64,000 nucleotides of DNA, from assembly GCA_028641055.1 (NCBI GenBank), contig CM054061.1, forward strand, positions 54,664,081-54,728,080, in the 5' to 3' direction. The notes beneath the pieces were generated by a model. That model saw nothing but the letters and a program-made list of their open reading frames with translations. It searched no databases and had not been told where the DNA came from. Positions 60,567 through 64,000 of this stretch are shown one piece after another. How positions within the stretch are numbered: position 1 is the first letter of the stretch; each line of letters opens with the position of its first letter. This DNA comes from Alopecurus myosuroides. Its lineage: Eukaryota > Streptophyta > Magnoliopsida > Poales > Poaceae. A program made the position numbers and the translations under genes.

Positions 60567-61678
60567 ATGGATAGTTATAATTTTGGAGAGATATTTAGGA
60601 GTGATGCTCCTAGAAGGACAAGGCCTCACGCTCATCCACTTCAGTGAGGCCATCGTACAATGAAGACGTTATTGCATCGAGTATTGATGATGTGGGAGGT
60701 GATTGTATCGCTAACCCATCTAGCTTTCCTTGCATTACATTTCTAAGAAGTGCAGGTCTATTAGATGAATTTCGTATGCTTATTGAAAGAGTTGGTCTAA
60801 CCAACTATATGGAGGATGAAGGGCGTCAGTATGCAGCTCTCACAAAAACTTTTGTTGAGAGTTTTCAATTTCGGAACACACATTTTGGTTCCATTGTTGC
60901 CTTCAAATTATATAGTAGATCTTTTTCTTTGTCCTTGGAAGATTTTTGTGCCATTGCAGGTATCAACGCTACCGGGACAGCGTGCAGGATTCAGGATAAA
61001 CCCGCGAATCTTATGGAGCTTTACCGAGAAATCACCAACGATGATGGTCGATCATCCCAGCGTGGGAAAATAAGGAACATTCAACTTCCCGCTCTTAGAT
61101 ATTTTACTTACTATATTGCTACTAGTATCCTTGGTAGGGAGAACACTAGCATCATTTCTGGTTACCACCTTGCTTTAGTTGATGCTGCGATGAACCATCG
61201 TACGAAGTATAACCTTGGTGCACTTGTTGCACGCCGCCTTGCTGCTAAGGGGCCTATTTTGGGGGGGCATTATTGCTAACATATAGCCACTTCTTTAGAA
61301 TTTTCTATTGCTCCTGATGATGAATTGATTGCTCCCTATAGACTCAACCTCGCTGCCATGAAGTCCCATCAGTTTGTCACTGCTAACTCTACTGCTGATC
61401 GCTTAGTATATAGAGTTTTATATATAGATGGAGAGGAGCAAAAAGTTACTTTGCCGCAGCCTGTTTTGTTTAAGATTGACATGTCACCATGGTCGCTCTC
61501 TAAGGAGGAGGTAGACGAGCATCTGAGCACTACGGAGTTTTACAGGCAGCAGAAGAGGCGAGACGCGCCTCTAGAGGACCACAACACGCAGTACACCGGC
61601 GCATCCTCGAGCACATATCAGGAGGATGGTTCCTCCTCAGCATACTACGGGGGTGCCACCTCATGGTCCCCTTGGTGA
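60567..61678 (+). pseudogene. Element F ATHILA ORF-1-like gene (env position), broken
   Basis: Starts at the ATG of MDSYNFGEIF. The frame shifts near 60640, and the main frame (GTG-start reading from 60644) runs to TAA at 61277-61279 and reopens to 61678. About 370 residues in all. The N-terminal half has FLRSAGLLDEF and IERVGLTNYM; the C-terminal part is hydrophilic, ending SSSTYQEDGSSSAYYGG. It resembles the ATHILA ORF-1 family known from plant Athila elements. No signal peptide or membrane segment is visible, so it is not an obvious envelope protein. Function unknown. Confidence 0.65.
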
Positions 61679-63647
61679 TTGATCTCCACTTATGCCAAAA
61701 GCCTAAGATTGGGGGGAGGTATACCGACATCATACTCATTTATATATCATGTTCGGTCGTTTCATTGTATTTTCGCTTCTTTCGTTTGTTTTAGTTTTCT
61801 TTCGCTTCATTCGTTTCTCTTTGTTTTATTGTTTTGGTCTTGTTTTCCAAAACACAAAAGGACCAAAAATATTTCTGTTGTTTCTCTTTGTTTGCTTATT
61901 TGGTTTCTTTTGTTGGTTTGCTTTCTTTCTCGTTTCGGTTTAGTATTCAAAAATCCAAAAATATTTTGCTTTGTTTGCTTGCTTCTTTCTGTTCTTGTTT
62001 TAAATCGAAAACCCAAAAATATTTGTTGTTCTTCTTTGGTTTTGAAAAGTTTGTTGCAGAGTTTACCAGACTTCCGTGTCTCCATTGTAGCTTGATTATC
62101 ATTCTATATTATTCAATCTGCAAGTGAAGAGCAGTAATGATGATTTACGACAATCCGAGTTTTGGTGAGAGGCTTGTATGAACTCTATTTGTTTTATTTT
62201 TGTACATATACTCCTCGTTTCAACATGCTTAGTACGTTCATGTAAGGTGTATGTTATTTAATTGACGCTTGGTAGTTCGTTCTCTCACGTGTTAGTTCCA
62301 ACTTATTAATATAAGACAACATGTCGTATGAATGTTTGCTTCCATTGTTTTATTCATAGAAGGGTATGACATTGTGGTATCTCCCTCTGATTGTTTCGGT
62401 TGGATTGACTTGGCACATTCTCACGCATGCTAAGAGTGAAAACAAAAGGTCACTTAAGCCTCGATGATTTATTTTGCCTCAGAGTATTTGTATCATTTTT
62501 AAGCCCCTGTTAATTTTGTTTTGTCGCAAGCATGATTATGACAGTTGTTGCTCTCTTGATTGTCGCTCCCCGTCTACTGCTAGCCTCCACCTGTACTGAG
62601 TATGAGCTCTACTCGTGCATCCAACTTCCAAAAAAACCAAAGATCGCCAAATGTTTCCACCATACCTACCTATATGTGGTATTTAACTGCCACTCCAAGT
62701 AAATTTCTCGTGTGCTACCTTTAAAACATGCTAAAAACTATTCCTGTCTTGTGCCCCTCTTTTAGCTCATGAGGACGTAAATAGAGAATCTTTATCTCAC
62801 TTGTTGATTGGATTTCACACCCTGGACTAGTGGCTTCATCCTCTTATTCAATGATAGAACAGCCGGCAGCGGGGTGCCCAACCCCAAATTAATAACACAA
62901 ATTCTCTTCACTATTTTTGCCCCTGATTTATCAGTCAAAGCATAATTGTGTAAACAAAAGAGAAAGAGGGATGAACTTCTACCCAGATGCGTCCTTATAT
63001 GGGAGCCACTCTTGTGAATTCTAGTTGGCTTGTGACGTACTGTATTGTCTGTTTATCATTCGTTGACATAAGCATACACCTCTCTCAAAAATGTTTTCAA
63101 TACCTCTGTTTAATAAAATAAAAAGCTCTAGCACATGAGTTAATCCCTGCTTCCCTCTGCGAAGGTCCTTTCTTTTATTTTTATGTTGAGTCTTCACCTT
63201 CTAACTTTATGCACCTTCTTGAGAGCATGGCTATTATTATTAGTGTAATGTGCTTGTCCCAAAACACGGTTGATAGTGGTATAACATTGATGCTTGTATC
63301 TTTGATATCTATATTTCTAGTCTTCATTTCAACTTCAGAGGTGCCCTGACATTTATGTTTTGCTCCACTATTAAGGCAAGCGAGTACACTTTATCATACC
63401 CTATTATGAGCATTGAAATCTTGTAGATTGAAGTACTTCATGTTGTCTATTATTAGTTTGTTGGCATCTTTTCATGGTTTGCATAACTGCTGGGTGACTT
63501 TTATTTTCCATATATCTTATTATGAATTGCCTCAGCACTTGATTATTAGTGAGTATATTTACATCATATGAAACAAATGTGTTCATAGAAGTCTTTTATC
63601 GCACCCAGTTGTCACTGAATTGCTTGAGGACAAGCAATAAGATAAGC
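61679..63647 (+). other. Element F 3' non-coding region
   Basis: About 2 kb. It begins with a second purine tract, AAGATTGGGGGGAGG (61704-61718), then a T-rich low-complexity zone (61750-62080) whose open frames on both strands are compositional. The block 62540-63180 matches 5240-5930 in element A. Confidence 0.65.
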
Positions 63648-63658
63648 TTGAGGGGAGT
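63648..63658 (+). other. Element F polypurine tract
   Basis: CTTGAGGGGAGT region directly before the 3' LTR TG at 63659. Confidence 0.75.
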
Positions 63659-64000
63659 TGATACGTCCAAAACGTATCTCCTTTTCCGAACACTTTTCTT
63701 ATTGTTTTCCTCTAAACTTGTGAGTTTTCGGTATCACTAACACGGACTAACGCTGTTTTCAGTAGAATTACCTTGGTGTCTCGTTTTTGTGCAGAAAAAT
63801 CAACTTTCCGGAAAATGTCCAGAAAAGACCCCATTGGTCTTAAAACACTGGAAGACCCCGGGAGCCAGAAGGGGGCCAGGAGAGGGGCCACACCACCCCC
63901 CGGCGCGCCCCTCTTGTCCGCGCCGCCTGGTGGTGTGGGCCACTCCCAGACCCCCTTGGACTCCCCTTTCGACTACATAACGCCCTCAACCCTAAAACGA
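63659..64000 (+). repeat. Element F 3' LTR, cut by window end
   Basis: First 342 bp, nearly identical to 10480-10838, with a few substitutions and short deletions in the GC-rich part. Includes the dyad GATACGTCCAAAACGTATC and a CTACATAA at 63973-63980. Confidence 0.92.

Larger units (their letters stand above)
10480..64000 (+). mobile_element. Element F: Athila-like Gypsy retrotransposon, split by insertion E
   Basis: Its 5' LTR begins at 10480 and resumes at 56429 after the 45-kb insertion E. The 3' LTR begins at 63659 and runs past the window end. The interior (56889-63658) has a tRNA-Asp primer site, a broken gag-protease, a promoter-like stretch, an ATHILA ORF-1-like gene and a long 3' non-coding region. 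No reverse transcriptase or integrase lies between the protease and the last gene, so it is non-autonomous. The first 150 bases of the two LTRs match almost exactly (10480-10630 and 63659-63810). Confidence 0.9.

Noticed and set aside
60567..61678. An envelope protein in the env position of F
   Set aside because: No signal peptide, membrane segment or cleavage site seen; it fits the ATHILA ORF-1-like family better.
61749..62127. Phe-rich frames on the plus strand and Lys-rich frames on the minus strand
   Set aside because: T-rich low-complexity sequence after the last gene of F; both strands are open only because of composition.

Overview
The window looks like intergenic DNA from a large grass genome, most likely Triticeae (wheat, barley, Aegilops). 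It is a stack of Ty3/Gypsy LTR retrotransposons inserted into one another. I found no host protein gene, tRNA gene, rRNA gene or CRISPR array. The lineage call rests on recognising element types (LTRs starting TGATACGT with a tRNA-Asp primer site; LTRs starting TGTNACATCC with a tRNA-Met primer site), not on a database search.

Layout. Element A (1-8015, +) is an Athila-like, gag-protease-only element whose 5' LTR is cut by the window start. Element G (8016-10479, +) is an old relic with a gag-like gene that appears to contain an intron; 13 bp into its 3' LTR element F is inserted. Element F (10480 to beyond 64000, +) is Athila-like, with gag-protease and an ATHILA ORF-1-like gene. Element E (11419-56423, minus strand) sits inside the 5' LTR of F, flanked by the 5-bp duplication AGGCC. 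Inside E are two further insertions: D (12356-28378, +, duplication GAAAC), with LTRs of about 6.18 kb and only a short zinc-knuckle gag gene; and B (31336-54522, +, duplication ATAGT), with a badly decayed pol. Inside the 3' LTR of B is C (40913-53285, +, duplication CTGTT), a chromovirus with a full-length gag-pol frame broken by point stops. The deepest chain is G > F > E > B > C, and D is a parallel branch in E.

How the parts work together. A, E and F lack reverse transcriptase and integrase, so they would have depended on enzymes supplied by autonomous relatives. D lacks all enzymes. C carries all domains but has five premature stops and lost key catalytic residues in both reverse transcriptase and integrase. 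Nothing here appears able to move by itself. Shared non-coding signals survive better than the genes: a hairpin beside the polypurine tract in B, C and D, a hairpin in their LTRs, a hairpin at the LTR start of A, E and F, and a conserved 3' non-coding block shared by A and F.

The most useful results are the exact nesting order supported by four 5-bp target-site duplications, the conserved hairpins, the predicted intron in G, the long-LTR element D with a small intact gag-like gene, the 233-bp foreign filler in the LTR of B, and template-switch-like rearrangements in LTRs. I found no clearly new molecular system.
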